From Frankia alni (lineage in GTDB: Bacteria > Actinomycetota > Actinomycetes > Frankiales > Frankiaceae): a stretch of 38,965 nucleotides of DNA. The DNA lies in NCBI GenBank assembly GCA_026225295.1, contig JAMFSN010000151.1, positions 1 to 38,965 of the forward strand, written 5' to 3'. Shown here one piece after another: positions 25,430 to 33,533 of this stretch (within the stretch, counting starts at the first letter, position 1; each line of letters starts with the position of its first letter). The position numbers and the translations under genes were made by a program. Under the pieces are notes generated by a model, which was not told where the DNA came from, made no database searches, and was given only the letters and a program-made list of their open reading frames with translations.

Positions 25430-25470
25430 GGAGGGTTGTCCGAGCTGGAAGGGACGCGCCCGCGATCATG
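25430..25470 (+). other. tRNA-Ser/Leu-like 5' fragment
   Basis: GGAGGGTTGTCCGAGCTGG and the following bases resemble the acceptor 5' strand and D-arm of a class II tRNA such as tRNA-Ser. No matching anticodon arm or 3' half could be folded downstream. It is probably a decayed last member of the array. Confidence 0.35.
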
Positions 25471-25475
25471 AGGGC

Positions 25476-26146
25476 AGATATGAAGCTCGGTATGAAGCAG
25501 AGCTCCCAGGAACGGTCCGAACTCCACAAACCGACCACGGAATGTGTCGAAACCCGCTGGTTCAAGCCCCGTCGCTGTAGATACCCCCGAAGGTTCCGTG
25601 TGTCCGCCGTCGGGCACTCCGAAGGCCGGCCAAGCGGTTCAGTCCTGGACTTGCGTGCGACGAGAGCCGCCAGAAAGCGGGGCACGTCTGCTTTGGCAGT
25701 GAGCTGCTCCGGTGTGGGCCACGGCCAGAACGGCGGCGGAAAATCCGACCGTTAATGCTTCCGGCGGTGATCAGTCGCTCACTCCTTCCCGGAAACATGG
25801 CCGCGCGGGTGTTGGCCCGATGGGCCGGCGTCGCCTGATGTCGAGCTGCGACGACGAGCTGGACGCCGGCTGCGCGAAGGTCGGCGGTTCCCAGGGCTTC
25901 CAAGCCTGGGTGGATGACTACGCGTTGAACGGCCAGCGGATCGGCTGCGGGTAGACGCCGGGCCTAGCGAGCTCCCCGGGTGATCCGCACCGAAGGTTCG
26001 TCCCGTTTTCCCCATCGACCGGGCGGATCTTCGACTACCCCGCAATGACGGTCCCGAGCCGGACACGAAAGGCTCGGGACGGCTGATCCGTTCCCGCGGG
26101 CATCGGTACGAGGGGTGGAGATGGGACGACCAGCGGGTGGGCGGGG
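25476..26146. other. Region with no firm gene; one possible 38-codon ORF
   Basis: The 670 bases between the tRNA array and the broken sigma gene lack a recognised gene. The only frame with protein-like character is ATG 25838 to TAG 25954 (38 residues, starting SSCDDELDAGCAKVGG and ending in DDYALNGQRIGCG), overlapping TGA of another short frame. It has no ribosome-binding site and no known match, so it is noted without a CDS call. Confidence 0.3.
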
Positions 26147-26738
26147 ATGAGCGACGAGGACCGCCGGCGCTTCGAAACGCTTTACGGCGCGACGTACCAC
26201 CAGCTCATGGGGTACGCCCTGCGTCGTACCGCCGACCCGGCCGACGCCGCCGACGTCGTCGCGGAGACGTTCCTGGTCGCGTGGCGGCGCATCGACGTCG
26301 TTCCGACCGGTGACGCCGCCCGGCTCTGGCTCTACGGGACGGCCCGCCGGATCCTGGCCAATCAACGCCGGGGGAGCCAGCGGCGGCTCGCGTTGGCCGA
26401 CCGGCTGCGCCAGGACCTCGCCGGCGTGGCGGCGGCGTTCGGGACCGCCTTCGGCGGACGGCCCGGACCAGCGAGCGATCGCGGCCGCATTTGCCCGGCT
26501 CAAACTGGCTGACCAGGAGGTTCTCGGCCTGGTGAGTTGGGAGTCGCTCGACCGCGGCCAGGTCGGCGTGGCGTTGGGGTGCAGTCGCGCGATGGTCGCG
26601 GTCCGCCTGCACCGCGCCCGCCGACGCTTCGCCGCCGAACTCGCGGAAGAAGGCATCTGGCCGCAATCGGTCCGGGTACGCGGACATGAATCGGTCGGAC
26701 GGGCGATCACCCGTCCCGGCCCGGAGGAGATCCGATGA
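26147..26738 (+). pseudogene. ECF sigma factor gene interrupted by a frameshift
   Basis: ATG 26147 starts a normal sigma region 2: RFETLYGATYHQLMGYALRR, then ADAADVVAETFLVAWRRID. Region 4 lies in a second frame from about 26455 to 26738: LKLADQEVLGLVSWESLDRGQVGVALGCSRAMVAVRLHRARRRF. The switch occurs around 26450-26470, consistent with a one-base insertion (or two-base loss). The second frame's stop overlaps the next gene's ATG by 4 bases (ATGA), as expected for the original operon. A sequencing error is possible; otherwise the sigma factor is inactive. Confidence 0.8.
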
Positions 26739-27739
26739 CCGGCGCGGCCGGCGGCCACGACCCGATCAGCACGTTCGTCCGGCGGGCGGCGGCGGTTCGT
26801 GACGAAGACCTGGTCTCCCAGGCCGATCCCAACACCCAGGAGGCCCTCATGCACGACATCACCACGAGCGCACGGTCCGCCGCGCACGGCGCGGCCGGGC
26901 GGGCCGAGAAAAAGTTCGCCCCGCCCCGGCACCCCCGCCGCGTCCGGCGCGGGCTGATCGCCGTCGTAGCGATCCTGGCCGTGGGCGGATCCGTCGCGGC
27001 GGGGTGGGCGGCGCTGCGCGGCTCGCCGCGGGAGCAGACAACGGTTGCGTGCGCGACCCCGGGCGGCACCTCGTACATCGACGCGGTGACCGGCGACCCG
27101 CTCGTCGACTGCGCCACCGCCTGGCAGCGCGAGACGGGGCACGAGCCGCCCACGTTGGTCGCCTACCGGACGGCCGGCGGCGGAGTCGTCGTCGTGCCCA
27201 AGGGATCGAAGGTGCCGGCGGACTACCGGCCGCTCGGGCGGACCTTCACGCAGGACAGCCGCCTCATCGAGCTGGCGGCCTCGCTCAACGACTGGATCGG
27301 CGGGCTGAACGCCCGGTGTAACTCCGGGCCCCAGTCCCGGGCGCTCGCCTCCCGGCACCTCAACCGCCTGGGGCTCACCGGCTGGACGCCGGTCTTCATC
27401 CAGCGATCCCCCGACGGTCGGTCCACCTGCGGTGACTACATCGGGCTCGACCACGTCAACCGACGCGTCCAACTGGGTTCGATGCCTGCCGCTGGCCCGT
27501 CGGCGCCCGACCGGCAGCTGAGGACTCTCGCCAACCGGCTCGGCGCGGAGTTCGCCACCGGGTGCCGGAAGCTCGACGACGCCGCCACCGAGGTCACGTC
27601 CGTCGCCACCCGCCTCGGGTTCAGTCCGGCGAGGAACGAGATCCAGGTCAACCAGGTACCCGACCCGAAGGCGGCGTGCACGCGGATCGACATGGCCGTG
27701 GGCGGGACGGCGTCGGTGACCCTGCGCGGGCCGAAGTGA
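26735..27739 (+). CDS. Single-pass membrane protein, sigma-factor partner
   Basis: A 334-residue protein with a cytoplasmic N-terminus, one transmembrane helix at about residues 73-94 (LIAVVAILAVGGSVAAGWAAL), and an exported C-terminal domain with seven or so cysteines, suggesting disulfides. Early residues include RRAAAVRDEDLVSQADPNTQ, a short helical segment typical of proteins paired with actinobacterial ECF sigma factors. ATG 26735 overlaps the sigma gene's stop. Intact here although the sigma gene is broken. An anti-sigma or sensor role is inferred. Confidence 0.8.
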   Translation: MTGAAGGHDPISTFVRRAAAVRDEDLVSQADPNTQEALMHDITTSARSAAHGAAGRAEKKFAPPRHPRRVRRGLIAVVAILAVGGSVAAGWAALRGSPREQTTVACATPGGTSYIDAVTGDPLVDCATAWQRETGHEPPTLVAYRTAGGGVVVVPKGSKVPADYRPLGRTFTQDSRLIELAASLNDWIGGLNARCNSGPQSRALASRHLNRLGLTGWTPVFIQRSPDGRSTCGDYIGLDHVNRRVQLGSMPAAGPSAPDRQLRTLANRLGAEFATGCRKLDDAATEVTSVATRLGFSPARNEIQVNQVPDPKAACTRIDMAVGGTASVTLRGPK

Positions 27740-27759
27740 GGTAGCGACCAGCGATTCAG

Positions 27760-27784
27760 GGGGTCCGCGCACACAGCGGGCCCC
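27760..27784 (+). terminator. Hairpin terminator
   Basis: GGGGTCCGC (27760-27768) pairs with GCGGGCCCC (27776-27784) over 9 bp (one T-G) with a 7-base loop, 20 bases after the membrane-protein stop. Only TT follows. Confidence 0.6.
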
Positions 27785-27915
27785 TTGAGCGCGGGTGAAC
27801 CCTCGCTGTCGGCCAGACGGTCCCATCCTTCCTCGCGCTCGGTCGACGAGAGCTGACGCTCAGCGTGTCCAGGTTGTACGGCCTGGAAATCGGTGGCCGC
27901 GTCGCCCGCAGACGG

Positions 27916-28401
27916 TCAGTCCGTGAAGCTGCCGGTCAGGTCGGCGGTGTTGGTGCTGCCGGGTGAGCCCGCACCCGCGGTCTGCGTTACCAGCTTCCCG
28001 TCCACCGTGCCCGTCGCGGACAGTGTTCCGCCGTTGTACCGCATGGTCAGCCCCCATTCGTGGCGTCCGGTGCCGTACGGGACCGTGACCGTCTTACGCC
28101 AGGGTGGTTTCACCGCCTTCTCCTCGCTGACCTTCCCGTCGAGCGTAAACGTGAGGGAGAGGGTGGCCGTGCCGGTCGCGTCCAGCTCGAGGAGGTGGTG
28201 TTTCGGCGCCGGGCTCGAGGAGGTTGCCGCGGAGGTCTCCGGTGGCGTGGAGGTGGCCGGTGGCGCCGGTTTTCCGCACGCGAAGAGCAACCCCACCCCC
28301 ATCAGCGTGACGACGACTGTTCGGGTCACGGTTGGTAGCAGCCCGGCGATGCGCGGGACGGGCTCCGCGAACGATCGCCTGGGACAAGATCGGAAGACCA
28401 T
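27916..28401 (-). CDS. MmpS-like secreted lipoprotein
   Basis: A 161-residue protein. A hydrophobic segment ends in LLFAC (Cys42 from ATG 28401; GTG 28329 is an alternative start giving an 18-residue signal peptide), so it is probably a lipoprotein. After a Pro/Ser/Thr-rich linker, the domain LELDATGTATLSLTFTLDGK, PPWRKTVTVPYGTG and ATGTVDGKLVTQ resembles the beta-sandwich domain of mycobacterial MmpS proteins. MmpS proteins normally work with MmpL transporters; none is nearby. Confidence 0.75.
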   Translation of the reverse strand: MVFRSCPRRSFAEPVPRIAGLLPTVTRTVVVTLMGVGLLFACGKPAPPATSTPPETSAATSSSPAPKHHLLELDATGTATLSLTFTLDGKVSEEKAVKPPWRKTVTVPYGTGRHEWGLTMRYNGGTLSATGTVDGKLVTQTAGAGSPGSTNTADLTGSFTD

Positions 28402-28966
28402 AGCGGCAGACGTTACAGAGAAAACCGGCGCACCGGCCCGAAGTGGGCGTAACCGGTCAACAGAGTCCGAGTTCGTCGCATCCCGGCCCTAAAGGACCAT
28501 TTCGCTCCGAAGCTCAAAGAGCCGAAGCCGTTGTTTGCAACGCGCCGTTTTCACCTCCTGGGGGGAGCACGTTCCGACACTTTCGTCATCGTTCCCCAGC
28601 GATGACCCGTTGCCGGGCTCCTATGAGCTGCATCTGCCCTCGGACAACGTGACCATCTGGTACATGGTGACGCCAAAGCGAGACCGCATTCGCCACGCTG
28701 AACTGCGACGAGTTACGACCGAACCGCGCGCCATCGCGCTCCAGGACCGAAGGAAGGACGACGTCGGACTTGGGAAACACCCAGCCATCAAATCGAACGG
28801 TGACGTTCGGGACGGACCAGGCCGCGAAAGCCGACCAGATCAACTTGGTCACGTACTGGTCGCGACCAACGGCAACGAACGGAGACCAACGAACATGAAC
28901 GGGTGACCGTGGTCCGGGCCTCTCGACCCGGAAACGCCTGGCATCACAGGGATATCGGAGGAAAAG
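28402..28966. other. Region with no firm gene; possible degraded ORF
   Basis: The 565 bases before tRNA-Ser hold one weakly protein-like frame on the plus strand (about 28535-28906), containing LPGSYELHLPSDNVTIWYMV and PKRDRIRHAELRRV. This is vaguely like a small toxin-type fold, but there is no clear start or ribosome-binding site and GC at third positions is poor. It may be a decayed gene. Confidence 0.25.
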
Positions 28967-29055
28967 CGGAGGGCGTGGGATTCGAACCCACGAGACAGGT
29001 CACCCCGTCTAGCAGTTTTCAAGACTGCCGCCATCGGCCTCTAGGCGAGCCCTCC
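28967..29055 (-). tRNA. tRNA-Ser (TGA)
   Basis: The reverse complement gives a class II tRNA: acceptor GGAGGGC/GCCCTCC-type stem, anticodon stem GCAGT/ACTGC with loop CTTGAAA (TGA), a long variable arm, and T-arm GTGGGTTCGAATCCCAC. The discriminator is G, the serine determinant. All stems are sound, unlike several genes of the array, so this is a normal chromosomal tRNA and a possible boundary of the accessory region. Confidence 0.95.
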
Positions 29056-29091
29056 AGAGCCACCCCTACCGTACGGGGTCGGGCGCCCTGG

Positions 29092-29700
29092 TCAGTCTCC
29101 CACGATCTTTGCACCGGGCGGCGGGGAGGCTACCCGCCCGCCAGGACCGTCCAGACCGACGGCAGCCCCGCCCCAGTGCAGGGCCAGCAACGTCAGGGCG
29201 GCGACCGATACCGCGTCGCGGATCTGACCTTCGCGGATCATCCGCTCGACGACGGACCGCGGGAACCAGTCGTGCCGCAGGTCGCCCTCCTCGGGGTCGA
29301 GATTGGTCGGGCCGGGAGTCAGCTCGGTGGCCAGGAAGATGTTGGCGCCCTGGTCGCAGTAGCCGTACGCCTCGAACAGGCGGCCGAGCCGGACCAGCGA
29401 TCCGGCCCGCAGGCCGGTCTCCTCGGCCAGCTCGCCGCGGGCCAGTTCCGCCGGGTCGACATCGGGACGCCCCGGCCAACTGCCCTGCGGGAACTCCCAA
29501 TAGCGGCCGCCGACCGGGTACCGGTACTGCTCCACCAGGTGGAAGCCGTCCCGCTCGTACGGGACGATCAGGGCGAAGTCCGGCTTCGACACCACGCCGT
29601 ACAGCCCGGGGGAGCCGTCGGCGCGCTCGATCTCGTCCTCACGCAGCGTCAACCACTTGTTGCGGTACCTGATCGTGCTAGAGATGGTCCGGATCGTCAT
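29092..29700 (-). CDS. Nudix hydrolase (ADP-ribose pyrophosphatase-like)
   Basis: A 202-residue Nudix protein. The fold is shown by ADGSPGLYGVVSKPDFALIVP, YRYPVGGRYWEFPQGSWPG and the Nudix helix ending ELAEETGLRAGSLVRLG. The catalytic Glu pair in the EE-T-G part is kept. By ungapped alignment the Arg of REUxEExGU is Gly and the earlier Glu eight residues before is Val, though a gap could change this. Members hydrolyse ADP-ribose or related nucleotide sugars. ATG 29700 starts the family N-terminus (TIRTISSTIRYRNKWLTL). It is divergent from the proline-rich ORF. Confidence 0.87.
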   Translation of the reverse strand: MTIRTISSTIRYRNKWLTLREDEIERADGSPGLYGVVSKPDFALIVPYERDGFHLVEQYRYPVGGRYWEFPQGSWPGRPDVDPAELARGELAEETGLRAGSLVRLGRLFEAYGYCDQGANIFLATELTPGPTNLDPEEGDLRHDWFPRSVVERMIREGQIRDAVSVAALTLLALHWGGAAVGLDGPGGRVASPPPGAKIVGD

Positions 29701-29812
29701 GCCCCGATGTTTCCCTACCCTTCACCCACCTAGGCCGACCAGGCCTGTCGATTGGTCGGATCCGCGGGCGGAGATCGGTTTCCCCCGTTGCTGATCGAGG
29801 TAGGAGCGCGCT

Positions 29813-30103
29813 ATGGCCGCAGTCAACGACGTAGATGAACGGGCCCCTGAGGCGTCAGCCGGGCCGATTGCGGGACCTGATCGGGTGAGGCCGGACGACC
29901 CGGCCCGGCTTTGGCCCGTCCGGCGCGGAGCCTGGGCGGTACGACCGAAGCAGCCGGACAAGCCACCGCCGCTGGACCCGGCCGAGCCCATCCCGGACGA
30001 CCCGGGCCCGCTCATGCCGGACAGCCCGGACGATCTGCCGCCCGCGCCGATCGAACCGTCCCCCGACACGAGTCCGGCCGAGCCGGAGCCCGAACCCGTC
30101 TGA
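29813..30103 (+). CDS. Proline/aspartate-rich small protein
   Basis: A 96-residue, apparently disordered protein. The first 45 residues are mixed; the remainder is dominated by Pro, Asp and Glu (for example PLDPAEPIPDDPGPLMPDSP). AGGTAGGAG lies six bases before ATG 29813, supporting translation. No family recognised. It sits between the divergent Nudix gene and the nitroreductase gene. Confidence 0.5.
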   Translation: MAAVNDVDERAPEASAGPIAGPDRVRPDDPARLWPVRRGAWAVRPKQPDKPPPLDPAEPIPDDPGPLMPDSPDDLPPAPIEPSPDTSPAEPEPEPV

Positions 30104-30192
30104 ATCCGGAAGCGAGCCCGAACCCGGAACCCGACTGAACCGCGCGGCCCGTTCGCCCGACCTGACCACCCCGCCCGGCCGGTCGAGCGGGA

Positions 30193-30238
30193 CGCGGCAG
30201 ATGGTGACGCACAGTCGTCGCTTTGCGCGGCAGATGGT
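30193..30238 (+). repeat. 13-bp direct repeat upstream of the nitroreductase gene
   Basis: CGCGGCAGATGGT occurs at 30193-30205 and again at 30226-30238, 33 bases apart, just before the nitroreductase start. Could be paired regulator sites or chance in GC-rich DNA. Confidence 0.35.
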
Positions 30239-30252
30239 CTACGGTCAGGGTC

Positions 30253-30912
30253 ATGCCGCTTCTCGACCTGAACCCGGATCAACTGCTCACCACGACCCGC
30301 AGCGTCCGCAAGCGGCTCGACCTCGACCGCCCGGTCGAGGCGGAGATCGTGGACGAGTGCCTGCGGGTCGCGCTCCAGGCCCCGAGTGGTTCCAACCAAC
30401 AGGGCTGGCACTGGATCGTCATCACCGATCCTGACCTCCGGGCCGCCATCGCGGACCACTACCGGCAGGCCTCCGCCGCCTACTTCGCGAACGCGTTGGC
30501 CGAAATGGAAGCCGCTGAGGCGGCCGGTGCCGACCCGGCCGCGGCCCGGACCCGCCGCCGCGTGCATGAGTCGGCGGTTTATCTGGCCCAGAACCTGCAG
30601 CGCGTCCCCGTGCTCATCCTCGGCTGTCTGGAGGGGGACATCGAGCAGATCCCGCCCGGCTACACGGCCGGCTTCTGGGGATCGCTGATGCCGGCCGCGT
30701 GGAGCCTCATGCTGGCCCTGCGGGCCCGCGGCCTCGGGTCGGCCTGGACCACGCTGCACCTGGGTCGCGCGAAGGAGATCGCCGAGCTGCTGGGCATCCC
30801 GGCCGGCGTCAGCCAAGGTGTGCTGCTGCCCGTCGCGCACAGCATCGGGACCGATTTCAAGGTCGCTCCGCGAGCCCCCCTTGAGCGTGTTGTGCACCGT
30901 AACCGCTGGTAA
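30253..30912 (+). CDS. Nitroreductase-family FMN oxidoreductase
   Basis: A 219-residue nitroreductase. The FMN-binding start TTTRSVRKRLDLDRPV, the APSGSNQQGWHWIVI segment and the late GLGSAWTTLHL with ELLGIPAGVSQGVLLPVA segment are family hallmarks. Such enzymes reduce nitro compounds, quinones or act as FMN-dependent dehydrogenases using NAD(P)H. ATG 30253 is preferred to the upstream TTG. No ribosome-binding site is strong. Confidence 0.88.
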   Translation: MPLLDLNPDQLLTTTRSVRKRLDLDRPVEAEIVDECLRVALQAPSGSNQQGWHWIVITDPDLRAAIADHYRQASAAYFANALAEMEAAEAAGADPAAARTRRRVHESAVYLAQNLQRVPVLILGCLEGDIEQIPPGYTAGFWGSLMPAAWSLMLALRARGLGSAWTTLHLGRAKEIAELLGIPAGVSQGVLLPVAHSIGTDFKVAPRAPLERVVHRNRW

Positions 30913-31086
30913 CAGCCCCAGCGTCCGAGATGGTCGACCATCCGACCGGGTGCGGTGGCGGAGCGTCGATAGCATTTAACGCCCAGTCCGGATACTGTGC
31001 GTGACATGGTGGATGCGATACGGCCCGAAAGGGGCCGTCCTGGGAAGCCTGATACCCGGGCGGCTGACTCGGCCGCTGGTGGGCGG

Positions 31087-31227
31087 ATGTCGACCGGGCC
31101 GGCCGATCGACGGGTGTACGTCCTGGACAGTGATTCGTGGGCGGCCATCTCCGGCTTCCTGGAACCCTCGGGCCGTGACCTCGCCGGTCTCCGCGCGCTG
31201 CTGTCGACGGCGACCGTCCTGTCCTGA
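31087..31227 (+). pseudogene. C-terminal remnant resembling a DUF1778 (TacA-type) antitoxin
   Basis: The frame 30997-31227 ends in RRVYVLDSDSWAAISGFLEP and LAGLRALLSTATVLS, which resembles the toxin-binding C-terminus of DUF1778 antitoxins (pattern R-V-x-x-L-D-x-x-x-W-x-x-F). The ribbon-helix-helix N-terminus is absent, and no GNAT toxin follows. It may be a degraded toxin-antitoxin remnant or a short unrelated protein; ATG 31087 is an alternative start. Confidence 0.4.
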
Positions 31228-31269
31228 GCCCGCGGTCGTCCCCGGAACGTCCGGCCGGGGCCGGGTAGC

Positions 31270-32271
31270 GTGGCCGTCGTGCATGCCGTGATGATCAGTT
31301 CGCCGGGTGGTCCCGAGGTGCTGCGCTGGGAAGAGGTGCCCGACCTGCCACCGCCCGGCGACGGGGAGGTGGCGATCGAGGTCGTGGCCTCCGCGATCAA
31401 CCGGGCCGACCTCCTGCAACGCCAGGGCGTCTACCCGCCTCCGCCGGGCGCGTCGGAGATCCCGGGCATGGAGTGCTCCGGCCACATCAGCGCGCTCGGC
31501 CCCGGGGTTGACGGCTGGAAGGTCGGCGACGAGGTCTGCGCGCTGCTGACCGGCGGCGGGTACGCCACCCAGGTCGTCGTGCCGGCCGGCCAGGTGCTGC
31601 CGGTACCGATCGGGGTCAGCGTGGCCGAGGCGGCCGGGCTGCCCGAGGTGGCCTGCACCGTGCAGTCCAACCTGTTCGAGGTGGCCCGGATCCGGGACGG
31701 GGAGTTCGTCCTGCTGCACGGCGGCGCCTCCGGCATCGGGACGTTCGCCATCCAACTGGTCCGGGCCGCCCGGCCGGCGTCGACCGTGGCGGTCACCGCC
31801 GGCTCCCCGGCCAAGCTGGAACGGTGCCGCGAACTCGGGGCGCAGGTCGCGATCTCCTACCGGGACGAGGACTTCGTCGCGGTCGTGCGGGAGGCGAGCG
31901 GGGGCCGCGGCGCCGACGTCATCCTCGACAACATGGGCGCGTCCTACCTGGCCCGCAACGTAACTGCCCTGGCTCCCGACGGCCGGCTGTGCGTCATCGG
32001 CATGCAGGGCGGCGTCAAGGCCGAACTGAACCTCGGCGCGCTGCTCGCCAAGCGGGGCGCGGTGCACGCCACCAGCCTGCGGGGCCGACCGTTGCATCAG
32101 AAGGCCCGGATCGTGGCGGCGGTCCGGGACGAGGTCTGGCCGCACCTGGCCGCCGGTCGGATCCGGCCCGTCATCGACCGGGCGCTGCCGATGAGCGAGG
32201 CGGCCGAGGCCCACCGGGTGGTGGGGGATCTCACCCACGTCGGGAAGGTTCTGCTGGTCACGGGGGCCTGA
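31270..32271 (+). CDS. NAD(P)H quinone oxidoreductase (zeta-crystallin/PIG3-like)
   Basis: A 333-residue zinc-free medium-chain dehydrogenase/reductase. SAINRADLLQRQGVYPPPPGAS is the PIG3-type signature and HGGASGIGTFAIQLVRA is the NADPH-binding Rossmann loop. GDEVCALLTGGGYA and the closing LPMSEAAEAHRVVGDLTHVGKVLL are typical. It reduces quinones with NADPH. GTG 31270 is the assumed start; ATG or GTG a few codons later cannot be excluded. Confidence 0.92.
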   Translation: MAVVHAVMISSPGGPEVLRWEEVPDLPPPGDGEVAIEVVASAINRADLLQRQGVYPPPPGASEIPGMECSGHISALGPGVDGWKVGDEVCALLTGGGYATQVVVPAGQVLPVPIGVSVAEAAGLPEVACTVQSNLFEVARIRDGEFVLLHGGASGIGTFAIQLVRAARPASTVAVTAGSPAKLERCRELGAQVAISYRDEDFVAVVREASGGRGADVILDNMGASYLARNVTALAPDGRLCVIGMQGGVKAELNLGALLAKRGAVHATSLRGRPLHQKARIVAAVRDEVWPHLAAGRIRPVIDRALPMSEAAEAHRVVGDLTHVGKVLLVTGA

Positions 32272-32353
32272 CCGGGCCAGTTCGCCGCCGCGAAGGCCAG
32301 TTTCAGCCGATTGGCTATGGATCACCGGCCCAATCGTCCGCCACGCTGTCGGC

Positions 32354-32947
32354 ATGGTCCGCCGTTTCGGCCAGCTTCAGGCTGGTCTCGTCCTGTACGG
32401 CCTGAGCATGTCGCTGATGGTGCTGGCGAATCTCGGCCTCGATCCGTGGGACACCCTGCACCAGGGACTCGCCCACCGCACCGGCATCGCCTTCGGCACC
32501 ATGACGATCGTTGTCGGCGCCTCGGTGCTGCTGCTGTGGATCCCCCTGCGGCAGCGTCCAGGCGTCGGCACGATCTGCAACGTCTTCGTGATCGGCCTGG
32601 TCGTCGACGGTGCGCTGGCCTGGATCCCGGCCCCCGGGCTGCTCCCGGTGCGGGCCTTGTTCCTGGTCGCGGGGGTCGGCCTGAACGGCGTGGCGACCGC
32701 CGTCTACATCGGCGCCGGGCTCGGCCCCGGCCCGCGCGACGGCCTGATGACCGGGTTGGCCGCGCGCGGCTGGTCGGTCCGCGTCGTGCGCACCGGCATC
32801 GAAGCCACCGTCCTGCTCACCGGCTGGCTGCTGGGCGGCACGGTCGGGATCGGCACCGTTCTGTACGCCATCTCGATCGGCCCGCTCGTCCACGAACTGA
32901 TCCCGTTTTTCACCATCCGCCTCCAGGGGGCAGGATTGGAGGCATGA
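32354..32947 (+). CDS. YczE/YitT-like integral membrane protein
   Basis: A 197-residue membrane protein with five to six helices. The pattern GLSMSLMVLANLGLDPWDTLHQGLA and the GLGPGPRDGLMTGLAARG segment is typical of the YczE/YyaS family. Function unknown. Its stop overlaps the ATG of the Bpa gene by 4 bases (ATGA). Confidence 0.88.
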   Translation: MVRRFGQLQAGLVLYGLSMSLMVLANLGLDPWDTLHQGLAHRTGIAFGTMTIVVGASVLLLWIPLRQRPGVGTICNVFVIGLVVDGALAWIPAPGLLPVRALFLVAGVGLNGVATAVYIGAGLGPGPRDGLMTGLAARGWSVRVVRTGIEATVLLTGWLLGGTVGIGTVLYAISIGPLVHELIPFFTIRLQGAGLEA

Positions 32948-33480
32948 CGGATCAACCGGACCAGCACGTCGTCGTTGTGGGGCCGGACGGACAGCTCTCG
33001 CCGCTCGGCGACGGCTCCATTCCGCCCGCCGCCGACCCTAACGACGCCGCGGAACAGGCCGCCTCGCTCACCGCGATGGTGTCCCAGCCGGACAAGGTGA
33101 TGCGGATCGGCACCATGATCAAACAGTTGCTGGAGGAGGTGCGGGCCGCGCCGCTCGACGACGCCAGCCGGATCCGGCTGCGCGAGATCCACCGTAGCTC
33201 GATCAAGGAGCTCGCCGACGGTCTCGCGCCCGAGCTCAAGGAGGAGCTCGACCGGTTGACGCTGCCCTTCGACGAGGAGAAGACGCCCACCGACGGCGAG
33301 CTGCGGATCGCCCAGGCCCAGCTGGTCGGCTGGCTCGAAGGCCTTTTCCACGGCATCCAGACGGCGCTGTTCGCCCAGCAGATGGCGGCCCGGGCCCAGC
33401 TCGAGGAGATGCGTCGCCGGGCGCTGCCGGCCGGCCAGCAGCCGGGCGACTCCGGCCTGGGGCGCGGCGCCTACCTCTGA
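32944..33480 (+). CDS. bpa: Bacterial proteasome activator (Bpa/PafE)
   Basis: A 178-residue protein matching Bpa, the ATP-independent ring activator of the 20S proteasome in actinobacteria. The four-helix core includes DKVMRIGTMIKQLLEEVRAAPLDDASRIRLREIHRSS, a KELADGLAPELKEELDRL helix and GWLEGLFHGIQTALFAQQMAARAQLEEMR. The C-terminus ends in GAYL, like the GQYL tail that docks in the proteasome pocket. Starts at ATG 32944 with GGAGG upstream and is coupled to the YczE gene. Confidence 0.95.
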   Translation: MTDQPDQHVVVVGPDGQLSPLGDGSIPPAADPNDAAEQAASLTAMVSQPDKVMRIGTMIKQLLEEVRAAPLDDASRIRLREIHRSSIKELADGLAPELKEELDRLTLPFDEEKTPTDGELRIAQAQLVGWLEGLFHGIQTALFAQQMAARAQLEEMRRRALPAGQQPGDSGLGRGAYL

Positions 33481-33533
33481 CCGGTGCCGCCGCGGCCGGC
33501 GGGGGCCGCGGCCGGCCGGGTCAGTTGGCCGGG

